Notes: generated by a model not told the origin, from the letters alone. A stretch of DNA of 45,898 bases from Candidatus Rifleibacteriota bacterium (GCA_029565415.1 JAKQOH010000065.1:1-45898); one strand, 5' to 3'; counted from the stretch's first letter, positions 26,292 through 34,782 are shown. Made by a program: numbers and translations.

Positions 26292-27638
26292 TCAGAGGTT
26301 GGGAGGCTCGCGATGGATGAGATCGAAACGGGAACGAAGGGCAGCCAGCGATGCCTGGTCGGGCGCGGTCAGGAAGGCGCGGTCGGGATCGCGCAGGACG
26401 TTCGTCGCGCAATGGACGTCGCCTTTGCGGTCATGATAGGCCGCGGCATTCAGGAAGTGGATGCTGCAGCCGAGGTTCGCGGCGCTGTCCTGGATGAGGT
26501 TCCGGAACGGGGAAAACAGGGGATCGGAAACGATCAGGTGATCGCGGAGGATGAGGTGATTCACCACGTCGGGGGTGTAGGCGATGCAGTGACCGTGGGG
26601 GGCGGCCTCGTTGCCCTTGAAGAGCACCGGCCAGGAGACGACGGGAACCTCGCGATGCGCGTCTCCGGTGATGCGGCGGATTTCCGCGACCAGCTTGTCG
26701 GTGTTTTCGTCGATGATCCCGTTGATCTTCCGGTTGAGCTCGATGAACTTCGCTTCGGCCGTTCCCTTCCATGCGTCGGGGGCGAGAAGGGCGCTCCGAA
26801 GCTTCGGAAGGAAGGATGCGAAGGGTTCGGGGAGGGCTTCGAAATCTCCCCCGGAGGCTTTCCCGAGAAGGTCGAGGGCACCGCAGGGGGCGGCCCGGAC
26901 GATCGCATACCCACACGGGGAATACCTGGTCGGGACGATCGATAAATATTCGTCGATATGCCCGACGGCGAGCCATTTGGTCGCGAGCATGATCGTGCGG
27001 CCGTCATACCCGTTCTTCCGGAAAAACTCCCGGCATTCAGGGGTCATGCTGTCTCCGTGGTAGAGAATGTTATCGGGGGTGACCTCGATATTGCCCCCGG
27101 AATCCCCGTCGCCAAAACCGGCTGTGGAGCTGGGATTGACGCACAGCTTCAAGTTCCAGTTCTTCGCAACCCATTCGGGAAAATCCTTCAGGCCGGCCTC
27201 GCGGGCGGAGTCGAAGACCGCCGGTCCGGCCGATGCGGCGTCGGACCAGATGCAGAGCTCGCCGAAATCCTGCATCCAGATGTCGTTGGTTCGCACGTCC
27301 GGATTGATTTCGACCAGTTTTTCCACGACCCCGGACGGGGCTTCGAAAAAACTCGCCCGGGCATCGCGAGAGGAGAGCCGTCCGGCGCTGTCGACGATGT
27401 GAAGTTTGAAGGCATCCGCGCCTGTCAGCCCGTCGTTCTCATGGATGTCCCGGATCACCCGGAAAAGCTCTTTCACGAACCCGGTGGTGTCGGCATGATT
27501 GACCACCAGAACCTTTCTGGGAAGCTGGTTGGCGCTCATCAGCCGGATCGTTCCCGCCCAGACGTTTCCCGCGAGAAGAAGAATTGCCACCAGGCTTGTC
27601 ACGATCTTCCAGCCGCCATTTCCGTTCATCCGTCGCAT
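26292..27638 (-). CDS. Exported protein-arginine deiminase (PAD family)
   Basis: A 448-residue protein predicted to convert protein-bound arginine to citrulline outside the cytoplasm. The N-terminus is a Sec signal peptide (WKIVTSLVAILLLAGNVWA, cleavage after VWA at about residue 28). The remainder matches the catalytic alpha/beta propeller of PAD enzymes: WMQDFGE (D124), GGNIEV (181-186), GHIDEYLSIV (H227 and D229) and GDVHCATN (C410). These correspond to the Asp-His-Asp-Cys set of human PAD4. The N-terminal immunoglobulin-like domains of vertebrate PADs are absent, as in other bacterial members. The calcium sites were not traced. The start is ATG 27638, or ATG 27629, which is better spaced from AAGG. 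It is a single gene; agmatine deiminase is a related but less fitting alternative because VHCATN/GHIDE are PAD-like and a signal peptide is present. Confidence 0.85.
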   Translation of the reverse strand: MRRMNGNGGWKIVTSLVAILLLAGNVWAGTIRLMSANQLPRKVLVVNHADTTGFVKELFRVIRDIHENDGLTGADAFKLHIVDSAGRLSSRDARASFFEAPSGVVEKLVEINPDVRTNDIWMQDFGELCIWSDAASAGPAVFDSAREAGLKDFPEWVAKNWNLKLCVNPSSTAGFGDGDSGGNIEVTPDNILYHGDSMTPECREFFRKNGYDGRTIMLATKWLAVGHIDEYLSIVPTRYSPCGYAIVRAAPCGALDLLGKASGGDFEALPEPFASFLPKLRSALLAPDAWKGTAEAKFIELNRKINGIIDENTDKLVAEIRRITGDAHREVPVVSWPVLFKGNEAAPHGHCIAYTPDVVNHLILRDHLIVSDPLFSPFRNLIQDSAANLGCSIHFLNAAAYHDRKGDVHCATNVLRDPDRAFLTAPDQASLAALRSRFDLIHREPPNL

Positions 27639-27752
27639 CCTTTTTCTGTCGTTGCGGTCGAAAAGCGCTGTTCACGACGCAAAAGAAGTGCCATGAGCGG
27701 AACGACGGGAACTGCCTCTCCGAGCGGCGAACGTGATCAGTCAACAGGAAAT

Positions 27753-27789
27753 TGCCGGATTTCAGACGAGGCCGTCTGAAAATCCGGCA
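27753..27789 (-). terminator. Strong hairpin downstream of the HAD 5'-nucleotidase gene
   Basis: A 16-bp stem with one bulged base: TGCCGGATTTCAGACG at 27753-27768 pairs with 27773-27789 across a four-base loop. It begins 22 bp after the stop codon of the minus-strand gene. The following tract is only weakly T-rich, so termination strength is uncertain. Confidence 0.65.
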
Positions 27790-27811
27790 CAGGGATTCTC
27801 CGGGAAGGGGG

Positions 27812-29248
27812 CTACTCGGTGTCGGTGCCGCTTTCCAGCAGGTGGAGCGGGTCGTGGGCCATATACCGGCGCGGCGGCCGGAAATACTTGAAGGGCGAGT
27901 ACGAGGCCAGGTTGCTGATGCTGGCCATGTAGACGCAGGCATAGCGCTCGACGAGCGTGGCGAACCGCGACTCTTCGTTGCCGGCGCGCATCACCTCGCC
28001 CCAGTATTTGTTGAAGTCCCGCTGCTCGTCGTTGATCAGCTTCGTGATCTGCTCGTCGATCTTCGCGATCTGCTCGCGCAGCCCTTCACGCCGCTTTTCC
28101 GCCTCGGGCGGCCGCTTCTCGGACGGAATGCCGCGCAGCGACTCCTTGATGTCGAAGAGCTGGTCCTCCAGCTCCTCTTTCTTTTCCATAGCTGAAACTA
28201 TTTCACAGTGCGTCTCGGCGTGCCGCTCGAGCGCCGGCACTTCCTCGGCCAGCTCCTGCACGATCAGCCCCGTGCGCCAGCCGATCGCCTCTTTCAGGGT
28301 CACGACATCGCCCCAGATGTGGTCGCCGAGATAGAAGATCTCCGAGGGCGAGAGGCCGAGATCCTTCTCGAACGTGCGGGCGTTGCCGCTCTGGTAGATG
28401 CCGCCCCACCGGATCGGGGCATGGAAGTTGGCCAGCAGCCCCGAGGCGGGGTCGACCCGCAGGAACTTCTGGTGCTGCTGGAAGAACGCGGGCTTATTGG
28501 CGCAGACGATGATGATGTCGAACAGCTCCTGCCACGACTTGCCCTCGAGATACGGCCCGAAACAGTGGTTCATCACCTTCTGGCTGTACTCGAAGTCGGA
28601 GTTCGTGATCATCGCGATCTTCTTGCCGGCCGCCTTGAGCCGCTGCAGAGCCGTGACCATCCGCCGGTCACGGATGAAATACCGGTCGGGGTCGTTGATG
28701 ACCTGGCCCTTGAGGTTGCCCTCCTGGTGCGCGTCATCGAGCGCCCGCCGGATGTCGTTGAAGGCCTTCTTCAGGTTCATCGGCATCTGCTTCGCGTCGA
28801 CCAGGTCGACGAGCTGGGCGAACAGACAGCCTTCGGCAAGGGAAAAAAGCGTGTGGATAATATAGTACCGCGGATCCGTCAGGTCGATCCCGGTCGAAGG
28901 GTAGATTTTCTTCTGCTCCTCGATCGTGAGGAATTTGGTCCCGTGGCTCGCCTTCTTGACGTAGCCGTACCGGTTGACCTTCAGGAAGTTGCCGAGCTCG
29001 ACGTCGATCACGAGTCCCCGGATCACGAACTCGGGATCGAACTTCATCTCGGCCAGTTCGGGCGGGTAGCCCATATCCTTCACGAGCTTGTCGAGGACGA
29101 TGCGATAGGCGGTCTCCTCGAAGGCAGGCACGTTGTAGGTGGCGAGCGTGTAATCCATATCGAAGCCGACGAGCTTGATATGGTTCATGTTGAGGGTGCG
29201 GTTGACGAAAATACGTTGTTCTGCGCTGATGCGCTGGGAAGTGGACAT
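27812..29248 (-). CDS. HAD-family 5'-nucleotidase (cN-II/NT5DC type)
   Basis: A 478-residue cytosolic phosphatase of the HAD-IG group that usually removes phosphate from purine nucleotides. Motif I is GFDMDYTLATY (D30 nucleophile, D32 acid/base). Motif II is MITNSDFEY, and motif IV lies in FYLGDHIWGDVVTLKEAIGW, which is nearly diagnostic of the family. A helical Glu/Lys-rich insert near the C-terminus (MEKKEELEDQLFDIKESL) is probably a coiled coil. I start at ATG 29248 because GAGGT precedes it; the 74 upstream codons overlap the divergent HAD gene's promoter region. The length is normal for the family. Substrate preference (IMP/GMP versus others) cannot be read from the sequence. Confidence 0.88.
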   Translation of the reverse strand: MSTSQRISAEQRIFVNRTLNMNHIKLVGFDMDYTLATYNVPAFEETAYRIVLDKLVKDMGYPPELAEMKFDPEFVIRGLVIDVELGNFLKVNRYGYVKKASHGTKFLTIEEQKKIYPSTGIDLTDPRYYIIHTLFSLAEGCLFAQLVDLVDAKQMPMNLKKAFNDIRRALDDAHQEGNLKGQVINDPDRYFIRDRRMVTALQRLKAAGKKIAMITNSDFEYSQKVMNHCFGPYLEGKSWQELFDIIIVCANKPAFFQQHQKFLRVDPASGLLANFHAPIRWGGIYQSGNARTFEKDLGLSPSEIFYLGDHIWGDVVTLKEAIGWRTGLIVQELAEEVPALERHAETHCEIVSAMEKKEELEDQLFDIKESLRGIPSEKRPPEAEKRREGLREQIAKIDEQITKLINDEQRDFNKYWGEVMRAGNEESRFATLVERYACVYMASISNLASYSPFKYFRPPRRYMAHDPLHLLESGTDTE

Positions 29249-29389
29249 GGATACCTCGCTTGGAATTTCCGGCGGCGATGCCCGCGCGGGACCGTTCGAT
29301 CCTTCTGATGCGCGCTGCCGCTCGATGTTGCGTTCTTTGTTGCGCCGAAATGATACCACAAACCCGCCGAACGGGATATACTCCCCTTC

Positions 29390-30025
29390 ATGCCGCAGGA
29401 AACCGCAATCACGCTTCCCATCCGCATGGTGCTGTTCGATTACGGCAACGTGCTCGAGTTCGTCAACCACCGCCGCTCTGCCGCCCGCCTCTGCGAGGGA
29501 ACGGGCCGCGATGCCGACGCGCTTCTGCGCCGATTCCTGCTGCCGCGCGGCCCGCTCGAACAGCTCGAATCCGGCATGATCGACGCCGACGGGTTCCGCC
29601 TGTTTGCTGGCGAGGCCGTCGGCCGCGAGTTTTCACCAGACGAATTCGCCTCCCGCTTTTCGGACATGTTCGTGATGCGGGAGGACACCACCGCGTTGCT
29701 GCGCGCTCTGCGGGGCCGGTACCGCCTGGGGCTCCTCTCGAACACGAACGAGATCCATTTCGCGACGACGATCTCGAATCATCCCTGTTTCGGCTTTTTC
29801 GACCAGGTCACGCTCTCGTTCGAGGTGAAGGCGATGAAGCCCGCCCCGGCGATCTACCGCGACGCCCTCGCGAAAGCCGCGGGCATCCCGCCTGCCGAGA
29901 TCCTGTATCTCGACGACATCCCCGCCTATGCCGAAGCCGCCCGCGCCTGCGGCATGCAGGCCCTCGTCTACGATTCCGCCGGCACGACCGCCGCAAACGT
30001 CCGCCGCCTGCTGACCGGCCCGTAA
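29390..30025 (+). CDS. HAD-IA phosphatase, YihX-like
   Basis: A 211-residue soluble HAD hydrolase. Motif I is VLFDYGNVLEF, where the second motif Asp is Asn, as in YihX-type sugar-phosphate phosphatases with FDxGNV. Motif II is LGLLSNTNEIH, motif III is the Lys in KAMKPAPAIY, and motif IV is ILYLDDIPAYAEAA. A small helical cap lies at about residues 25-95. It is transcribed divergently from the cN-II-type nucleotidase with 141 bp between the start codons. The substrate is unknown; glucose-1-phosphate or another small phosphate ester is plausible from family precedent only. Confidence 0.83.
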   Translation: MPQETAITLPIRMVLFDYGNVLEFVNHRRSAARLCEGTGRDADALLRRFLLPRGPLEQLESGMIDADGFRLFAGEAVGREFSPDEFASRFSDMFVMREDTTALLRALRGRYRLGLLSNTNEIHFATTISNHPCFGFFDQVTLSFEVKAMKPAPAIYRDALAKAAGIPPAEILYLDDIPAYAEAARACGMQALVYDSAGTTAANVRRLLTGP

Positions 30026-30096
30026 CCCCTCACGACACGGGTTTCAGCGAGGATGGAACAGAGGGGAAATCCTTCAAACGGGGCGCTTCTGGCCTA

Positions 30097-30558
30097 TCAG
30101 CCGATGGAACGGGCGAGGCGGAGGCCGTCGTCGGGCGGGGTGGGGTAGTGGTTGGGGAGGAACTCGGCCTGGGTGAAGCCCTCTGATTCGTAGAGGGCTC
30201 TTGCGCGCAGGTTGCGGGTGCGCACCTCGAGGTAGGCCGAGCGGAGCCCCTGGCGGGCCGCATCGGCGATCAGGCGGCGCAGGAGGAGCCGGGCGAAGCC
30301 CTGGCGCCGCACCTCGACGGCCGTCGCGAGGTCGAGGATATGAACGGCTTCTGCTTCATACAGGGCAATGGTATAGCCTGCGATATGATTGTTGTGGATC
30401 GCGACGAGACAGCGAAAGACCGGATACTTCAGGCACTCCCGGAACTGTTCTTCCGGCCACGGGCACGGGAAGCTCTCATACTCGATCTCGGCCACGACGG
30501 GGACGTCCCGCGCCTCCATCGGGCGGATCCCGGAACCGGAAGAAGCCTGTTGCGTCAT
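30097..30558 (-). CDS. rimI: Ribosomal-protein-alanine N-acetyltransferase RimI-like GNAT
   Basis: A 153-residue GNAT enzyme. The fold order is typical of RimI: IRPMEARDVPVVAEIEYESF at the N-terminus, a WPEEQF helix, the beta-bulge strand with HILDLATAVEVRRQGFARLL (acetyl-CoA binding motif A, R-R-x-G-x-A), and the C-terminal YLEVRTRNLRARALYESEGF motif conserved in RimI. It would acetylate the N-terminal alanine of ribosomal protein S18. I start at ATG 30558; a GTG two codons upstream is possible. It is a single gene facing the HAD gene tail to tail. RimI cannot be separated from a generic N-alpha-acetyltransferase by sequence alone. Confidence 0.82.
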   Translation of the reverse strand: MTQQASSGSGIRPMEARDVPVVAEIEYESFPCPWPEEQFRECLKYPVFRCLVAIHNNHIAGYTIALYEAEAVHILDLATAVEVRRQGFARLLLRRLIADAARQGLRSAYLEVRTRNLRARALYESEGFTQAEFLPNHYPTPPDDGLRLARSIG

Positions 30559-30693
30559 GACCACACGCTACCACAAGCCGGTGCCCGATTCATCCATCGC
30601 CTTCTGCGATCCCCCATCCGAACGGGGGAACGATCCGCAGATGTCACTTGTTCTTCGGCACGGGCGGGGCAACCGGAAACTCCACGAGCTGTG

Positions 30694-30947
30694 GGGAGGG
30701 ACTTCCAGAGGATCGATTCGCCCTCCCCGTTCTCGCGTGCCGGACCGGTTGCCGTCGTTCGCGTTCTCCTCGGGAGATCTCGCTGTCGAGGCGAACCCCG
30801 GACCAGTCGGCATCCTGCCTCCGGGTCCGGGTGGGCGCACTTCGTGTGCGCCCACGCCTGCCAGCGGATCTCCCTCGATGCGACCGACGGACCGGTCTCG
30901 GCAGCGCTCGACAGTCGGGCTCATTCGATCCTCTTCCAGTCCCTCCC
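30694..30947. repeat. Long diverged inverted repeat with internal hairpins
   Basis: The left arm (30694 to about 30785) and the reverse complement of the right arm (30947 back to about 30860) align over roughly 85 bp. Shared blocks include GGGAGGGACT, AGAGGATCGA, a TGCCG/GACCGGT block, GGGAGATC and CGCTG. Between the arms are a 10-bp perfect hairpin (30831-30840 with 30846-30855, loop TTCGT) and an 8-bp CCCGGACC stem. The whole could fold as one long structure. It could be a decayed miniature element or a structured RNA; nothing decides between these. Confidence 0.6.
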
Positions 30948-30983
30948 GTATTCCGAAGGTTCGCATTTGATCTGTCGGCACGG

Positions 30984-31013
30984 GTTGACGGGCGGCGGCC
31001 GGGCCGATATCCT
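30984..31013 (+). promoter_or_regulatory. Candidate sigma70 promoter for queD-queC
   Basis: TTGACG at 30984-30989 and TATCCT at 31008-31013, separated by 18 bp, 43 bp before the queD start. The -35 matches five of six consensus bases and the -10 four of six. Confidence 0.5.
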
Positions 31014-31056
31014 GACAGACGATGATCGAAGCGCACCATCCAAGAGGTATACGAAG

Positions 31057-31425
31057 ATGTATAAAATAACCGCCGAGTCCTCGTTTTCCGCCGCCCATCA
31101 GCTGCCGGACCACCCCGGCAAGTGCCGGAACCTGCACGGCCACAACTGGCGGGTCCAGGCCGTGGTCGGGGCCGAGACGCTCGACAACCAGGGGATGGTC
31201 GTCGATTTCGCCGTCCTCAAAAAGGCCCTGGGCGAGCTGTGCGACCGGTTCGACCACCGTCTGGTCAACGAGATCGCCCCCTTCGACCGGCTCCCCCCCA
31301 CGGCCGAGCATTTCGCGAAACTGTTTTTCGACGGGCTCGTCACGGCCGTCGGCTCCAACCGCGTCCAGGTTCTCGCCGTGCGCATCTGGGAGACAGAGCG
31401 CAACGTGGCGGAGTTCGCGCTATGA
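31057..31425 (+). CDS. queD: 6-carboxy-5,6,7,8-tetrahydropterin synthase QueD
   Basis: A 122-residue enzyme that converts dihydroneopterin triphosphate to 6-carboxytetrahydropterin, the second step of the queuosine/7-deazaguanine pathway. The zinc and catalytic motif is complete: AAHQL and C-R-N-L-H-G-H near residues 24-30, with the typical MVVDFAVLKK and FDHRLVNEI segments and the C-terminal VRIWET glutamate. ATG 31057 follows GAGGT with 9-nt spacing; the frame upstream is open but not coding. Its stop overlaps the queC start as ATGA. No preQ1 riboswitch was recognised upstream. queE and folE are not in the window. Confidence 0.95.
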   Translation: MYKITAESSFSAAHQLPDHPGKCRNLHGHNWRVQAVVGAETLDNQGMVVDFAVLKKALGELCDRFDHRLVNEIAPFDRLPPTAEHFAKLFFDGLVTAVGSNRVQVLAVRIWETERNVAEFAL

Positions 31426-32102
31426 CGACGAAACCGCTCGCCGTCGTCGTCGCCTCGGGCGGCATGGACTCCTGCGTCTCGGCCGCGATCGCCCGCCGCG
31501 AGTACGAGCTGGCCCTGTTCCATCTGAATTACGGCCAGCGCACCGAGGCCCGCGAGCTGCGCGCGTTTCGCGAACAGGCGAATTTCTATGGCGTGAAATA
31601 TATTCTCGAGGTCGACGCCGGCCATTTCCGGCAGATCGGCGGCAGCGCGCTCACCGACCCCTCGCTCGCCGTTCCGGATGCGCAGAATCTCGGGAGGGGC
31701 GTGCCCGTCACCTACGTGCCGTTCCGCAATGCCAACATCCTCGCGATGGCCGTTTCCTGGGCCGAGGTGATCGGGGCCGTCCGGGTCTTCATCGGCGCCG
31801 TCGAGGAGGATTCCTCCGGTTATCCCGACTGCCGTGAGAGCTTCATCGAGGCGTTCAACGGCGCGATCCGCGAAGGGACGCGGCCCGGCTCGGGCATCCG
31901 TGTCGAGGCGCCGCTCCTGCACCTGAACAAGGGCGAGATCGTGCGGCGCGGCCTCGAACTCAATGCGCCCCTCCACCTCTCCTGGAGCTGCTACCAGGGC
32001 GAGGAGGCCGCTTGCGGCACCTGCGAATCCTGCATCCTGCGCCTGCGCGGGTTTGCCGCCGCCGGTGCGACGGATCCCATTCCCTACCGCACCCGTCCCT
32101 GA
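31422..32102 (+). CDS. queC: 7-cyano-7-deazaguanine synthase QueC
   Basis: A 226-residue ATP-dependent ligase that makes preQ0 from 7-carboxy-7-deazaguanine and ammonia. The PP-loop is ASGGMDSCVS near residue 12, followed by FHLNYGQRTEARE. The C-terminal zinc site is complete: a Cys in SCYQGEE followed by ACGTCESCILRLRGF, four cysteines in the family spacing. The start ATG overlaps the queD stop by 4 nt, so the pair is translationally coupled. A hairpin terminator follows 11 bp after the stop. Product use (queuosine or archaeosine-like tRNA, or DNA modification) cannot be told; no dpd genes are seen here. Confidence 0.96.
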   Translation: MTTKPLAVVVASGGMDSCVSAAIARREYELALFHLNYGQRTEARELRAFREQANFYGVKYILEVDAGHFRQIGGSALTDPSLAVPDAQNLGRGVPVTYVPFRNANILAMAVSWAEVIGAVRVFIGAVEEDSSGYPDCRESFIEAFNGAIREGTRPGSGIRVEAPLLHLNKGEIVRRGLELNAPLHLSWSCYQGEEAACGTCESCILRLRGFAAAGATDPIPYRTRP

Positions 32103-32113
32103 CGAGAAAAGAA

Positions 32114-32144
32114 ACGGCCCCCGGGCAATACTGCCGGGGGCCGT
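32114..32144. terminator. Bidirectional intrinsic terminator
   Basis: A perfect 11-bp stem, ACGGCCCCCGG at 32114-32124 with its complement at 32134-32144, and a 9-base loop. On the minus strand it is followed by TTTCTTTTCTC, ending the amidohydrolase operon; on the plus strand it ends queC with a weaker tail. Confidence 0.88.
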
Positions 32145-32176
32145 CTGTCATTCTTGGATCGTGACCCGGGGCCGGG

Positions 32177-33322
32177 TCAGTTGAACTTGAAGATCTCCCC
32201 GTCGATGACCAGCACCTCGAGCTTCGAGCGGATATCGAGCGGGTGGCCGCTGAACAGCCCCACGTCGGCATCATACCCTTTCCGGATATGCCCGACGCGG
32301 TTCGCGATGCCGAGGATCTTCGCAGGCGTCTCGGTGATGCACTGGAGCGCCCGCTTCTCGTCGAGGCCGAACTGAACTGCCATAGCGGCCGCTATACGAA
32401 GCGTCTCGACCGGCAGACCTGGATAATCACAGGTCAGGGCGACCTCGACCCCGGCGTCGAGCAGGCTTACGGCGCATTCGAAGATGCGGTCCCGCGTCTC
32501 GGCCGACCGCTCGGCCATCAGCAGCGGCCCGAGCACGACCGGGATCTTCTTGTCGGCGAGCAGTCCGGCGACCTTGTGGGCCTCGATGCCGTGCTCGATG
32601 ACCAGCTTGAGCTTGAACTCATCGGCCAGCCGGATCGCCGCCATGATGTCCTCGAGTCGCTGGGCATGGGCCCGCAGGGGCACCGCGCCATCCAGCAGGG
32701 GGCCGAGCGCCTCCATCTGGATGATCCGGTCGCGCAGCCCTTTCTTGGACTGCTTCACCTCGTGGTAATCCTGCGCCTTCATGAACGTTTCGCGCAGCAG
32801 CGCCGCCATGCCCATGCGGGTCGTGGGGAACGCTTTGCGGCCTTCGAGAAGATGCTTGGGTTCCTCGCCCAGGCAGATCTTGATGCCCGCCTGCTCGACG
32901 ATCAGGCCGACGTCGGCTGAGTTGCCGTAGGTCTTGAGAATCGAGCACTGGCCGGCGATCAGGTTCGCGTTGCCGGGACTGACCATGCAGACCGAGATGC
33001 CCGAGCGCCGCGCGTCGTTCAGCGAATCCGACCGCATTTTGATCCCGTCGAGCGGGCGCAGATGCGGCGTGATCGGCTCCGACCACTCGGTGAGATCCGA
33101 GCCGGAGGGGCCATACCCGTGATCGGTGAGGCCGAGATGGGTATGAGCGTCGATCAGGCCCGGGATCAGGTACTTGCCCTGACCGTCGATGACCGTCTCG
33201 ACGTTCTTGAGGACCTTCGAGCCGACCGCAGCGATCTTGCCCTTCTCGATCAGAACCTTCTGAGCCGGGAAGAACGCCCCGCTGAGGTAGACCCGGACGT
33301 TGTCAAACAGAATGGACGACAT
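32177..33322 (-). CDS. Metal-dependent amidohydrolase, copy A
   Basis: A 381-residue amidohydrolase of the dihydroorotase/imidazolonepropionase-like superfamily. Metal ligands visible: the HxH in GLIDAHTHLG, a His in LVIEHGIEAHK, and the final Asp in ALTCDYPGLPVE. The N- and C-terminal beta-sandwich parts (VLIEKGKIAAVGS; GYDADVGLFSGHPLDIRSK) are both present, so it is full length. It is closely similar across its length to the adjacent copy B (ITPHLRPLDGIKMRSDSL versus VTPQVRAFDALKMRDQAL), indicating tandem duplication. It starts 36 bp after copy B, with GGGAGAGG before the ATG. No signal peptide. The substrate is unknown. Confidence 0.85.
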   Translation of the reverse strand: MSSILFDNVRVYLSGAFFPAQKVLIEKGKIAAVGSKVLKNVETVIDGQGKYLIPGLIDAHTHLGLTDHGYGPSGSDLTEWSEPITPHLRPLDGIKMRSDSLNDARRSGISVCMVSPGNANLIAGQCSILKTYGNSADVGLIVEQAGIKICLGEEPKHLLEGRKAFPTTRMGMAALLRETFMKAQDYHEVKQSKKGLRDRIIQMEALGPLLDGAVPLRAHAQRLEDIMAAIRLADEFKLKLVIEHGIEAHKVAGLLADKKIPVVLGPLLMAERSAETRDRIFECAVSLLDAGVEVALTCDYPGLPVETLRIAAAMAVQFGLDEKRALQCITETPAKILGIANRVGHIRKGYDADVGLFSGHPLDIRSKLEVLVIDGEIFKFN

Positions 33323-33358
33323 GACCTCTCCCTTCCCGCGTGAGGCGGTCCGAAGGGC

Positions 33359-34528
33359 TCAGAGCACCCGAGCGCCGTCGATGAACACTGACTCCGCCTT
33401 GGACCGGGAGTCGAGAGGGTGTCCGCTCCAGACCACGACATCGCCGTCGAAACCGGTTTCGATCTTCCCGAGGCGCTTGTCGAGGCCGAGAATGGCGGCC
33501 GGATACTCGGTGATCGCCTTGATCGCGCGCTCCTCCTCGAGACCGTGGCGCACGCACAGGGCAGCGGCGAGGCTGAGACCCTCGATCGGGATGACCGGGT
33601 GGTCCGTCGTGATCGCGACCATGCAGCCTTCATCGAGCAGCACGCGCACCGTGTCGAAGGTGCGATGCCGCAGCTCGGGCTTCACGCGGCAGGAGAAGGT
33701 CGGGCCGACGACGGCCTTGGCCTTCCAGCGGCCGAGCTCCTTGGCGATGAGATGGCCTTCGGTGCAGTGGTCGATGACCAGGTCCAGGTTGAACTCCTGG
33801 GCGATGCGGTAGGCGGTGATGATGTCATCGGCCGTGTGCGCGTGGGCGCGGGCCTGGATCTTGCCTTCCAGAAGAGGCAGAAGGGCCTCGAGCTTGATGT
33901 CGCGGTCCTTGAAATCCTTCGATTTCTTCTTCTTGGAATAATCCTGGGCTTTCATCAGCCACTCGCGGATCACGGCGGCCGTGCCCATGCGGGTGCTGGG
34001 GAACTGCTTCTGCTCGGCGTAGATGCGCTTCGGGTTCTCGCCGAAGGCAAGCTTCATGCCGCAGCTCTCGCGGATCGAGGCCTCTTCGGCGATCTGGCCG
34101 TGGGCCTTGATGATGCACGCCTGGCCGCCGATCGGGTTGGCCGAGCCGGGGGCGACCATCATGGTCGTGACACCGCCGGATCGCGCGTCAGAGAGCGCCT
34201 GATCGCGCATCTTGAGGGCGTCGAAGGCGCGCACCTGCGGCGTGACGAGGCCGAACTGCTCGTTCAGGTCGGCGTCGACCCAGCCGATGCCTTCCTCTTC
34301 GAGGGTGATGTGGGTGTGGGCGTCGACGAACCCGGGCATGACATACTTGCCGTCACAGTTGACGATCTTCTCCGAGTCCCCTTTTTCCTTGCCGCCGACC
34401 TTGGGCTTCTTCGCCTTCACGCTGGCAAGCGTCACCTCGGTGATCTTGCCGTGATCGAGCACGAGCCGGCCAAGCTGCTGGAACTTGCCCTGATAAAAAA
34501 TGGTTCCCTTTTCGAGGATTACGCGCAT
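33359..34528 (-). CDS. Metal-dependent amidohydrolase, copy B
   Basis: A 389-residue paralogue of the next gene and the first of the pair. Ligand motifs: GFVDAHTHI, LVIDHCTEGH and the terminal Asp in AITTDHPVIPIE. It differs from copy A by a Lys-rich insert near residue 40 (VKAKKPKVGGKEKGD) and another near residue 200 (KKKKSKDFKDRD). The C-terminus GFDGDVVVWSGHPLDSRSK is typical of the family. AAGGGGAC precedes the ATG. Probably co-transcribed with copy A and ended by the terminator at 32114-32144. Whether the two act on different substrates or form a hetero-oligomer is not visible. Confidence 0.85.
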   Translation of the reverse strand: MRVILEKGTIFYQGKFQQLGRLVLDHGKITEVTLASVKAKKPKVGGKEKGDSEKIVNCDGKYVMPGFVDAHTHITLEEEGIGWVDADLNEQFGLVTPQVRAFDALKMRDQALSDARSGGVTTMMVAPGSANPIGGQACIIKAHGQIAEEASIRESCGMKLAFGENPKRIYAEQKQFPSTRMGTAAVIREWLMKAQDYSKKKKSKDFKDRDIKLEALLPLLEGKIQARAHAHTADDIITAYRIAQEFNLDLVIDHCTEGHLIAKELGRWKAKAVVGPTFSCRVKPELRHRTFDTVRVLLDEGCMVAITTDHPVIPIEGLSLAAALCVRHGLEEERAIKAITEYPAAILGLDKRLGKIETGFDGDVVVWSGHPLDSRSKAESVFIDGARVL

Positions 34529-34725
34529 CGCAAGTGTCCCCTTTCCTTCTCTGACTGCCGGGGTACTCTACGGCTCGTCGCCGCCCCGGGTCCCTCAACC
34601 CCCGGAAAATCGCACCAGCGGGGCTTTTTCGTGCTCCGTACGCGCGAATCCCGTGCAAGGCCTTATCGAGGCGATATTTTACCTGTGAAACCCGGCAATT
34701 TCAACATAATTTTCGGGCCGCGTCC

Positions 34726-34755
34726 TTGACACCCCCCGAAACCCGCTCCTATAAT
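34726..34755 (+). promoter_or_regulatory. Near-consensus sigma70 promoter
   Basis: TTGACA at 34726-34731 and TATAAT at 34750-34755, both perfect, with 18-bp spacing (one longer than ideal). It lies 27 bp upstream of the small lipoprotein's start codon, which has AAGGGGG as ribosome-binding site. Confidence 0.85.
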
Positions 34756-34782
34756 CAGGATAAATGCGGGAAGGGGGCTGCC

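Larger units (their letters stand above)
30559..31056. other. Divergent intergenic region with structured inverted element
   Basis: A gap of about 500 bp between rimI and queD. It holds a 16-nt fragment resembling the start of the CAGAT repeat (30632-30647), the long inverted-arm element at 30694-30947 and a promoter for queD. No supported ORF, tRNA or known riboswitch is visible. Confidence 0.6.

Noticed and set aside
30644..31039. 131-codon Arg-rich minus-strand frame in the rimI-queD gap
   Set aside because: Arg/Pro/Ser-rich noise crossing the inverted-repeat element, with no ribosome-binding site.
30694..31056. RNase P RNA, tRNA or preQ1 riboswitch upstream of queD
   Set aside because: None of the conserved core sequences were found; only generic hairpins are present.
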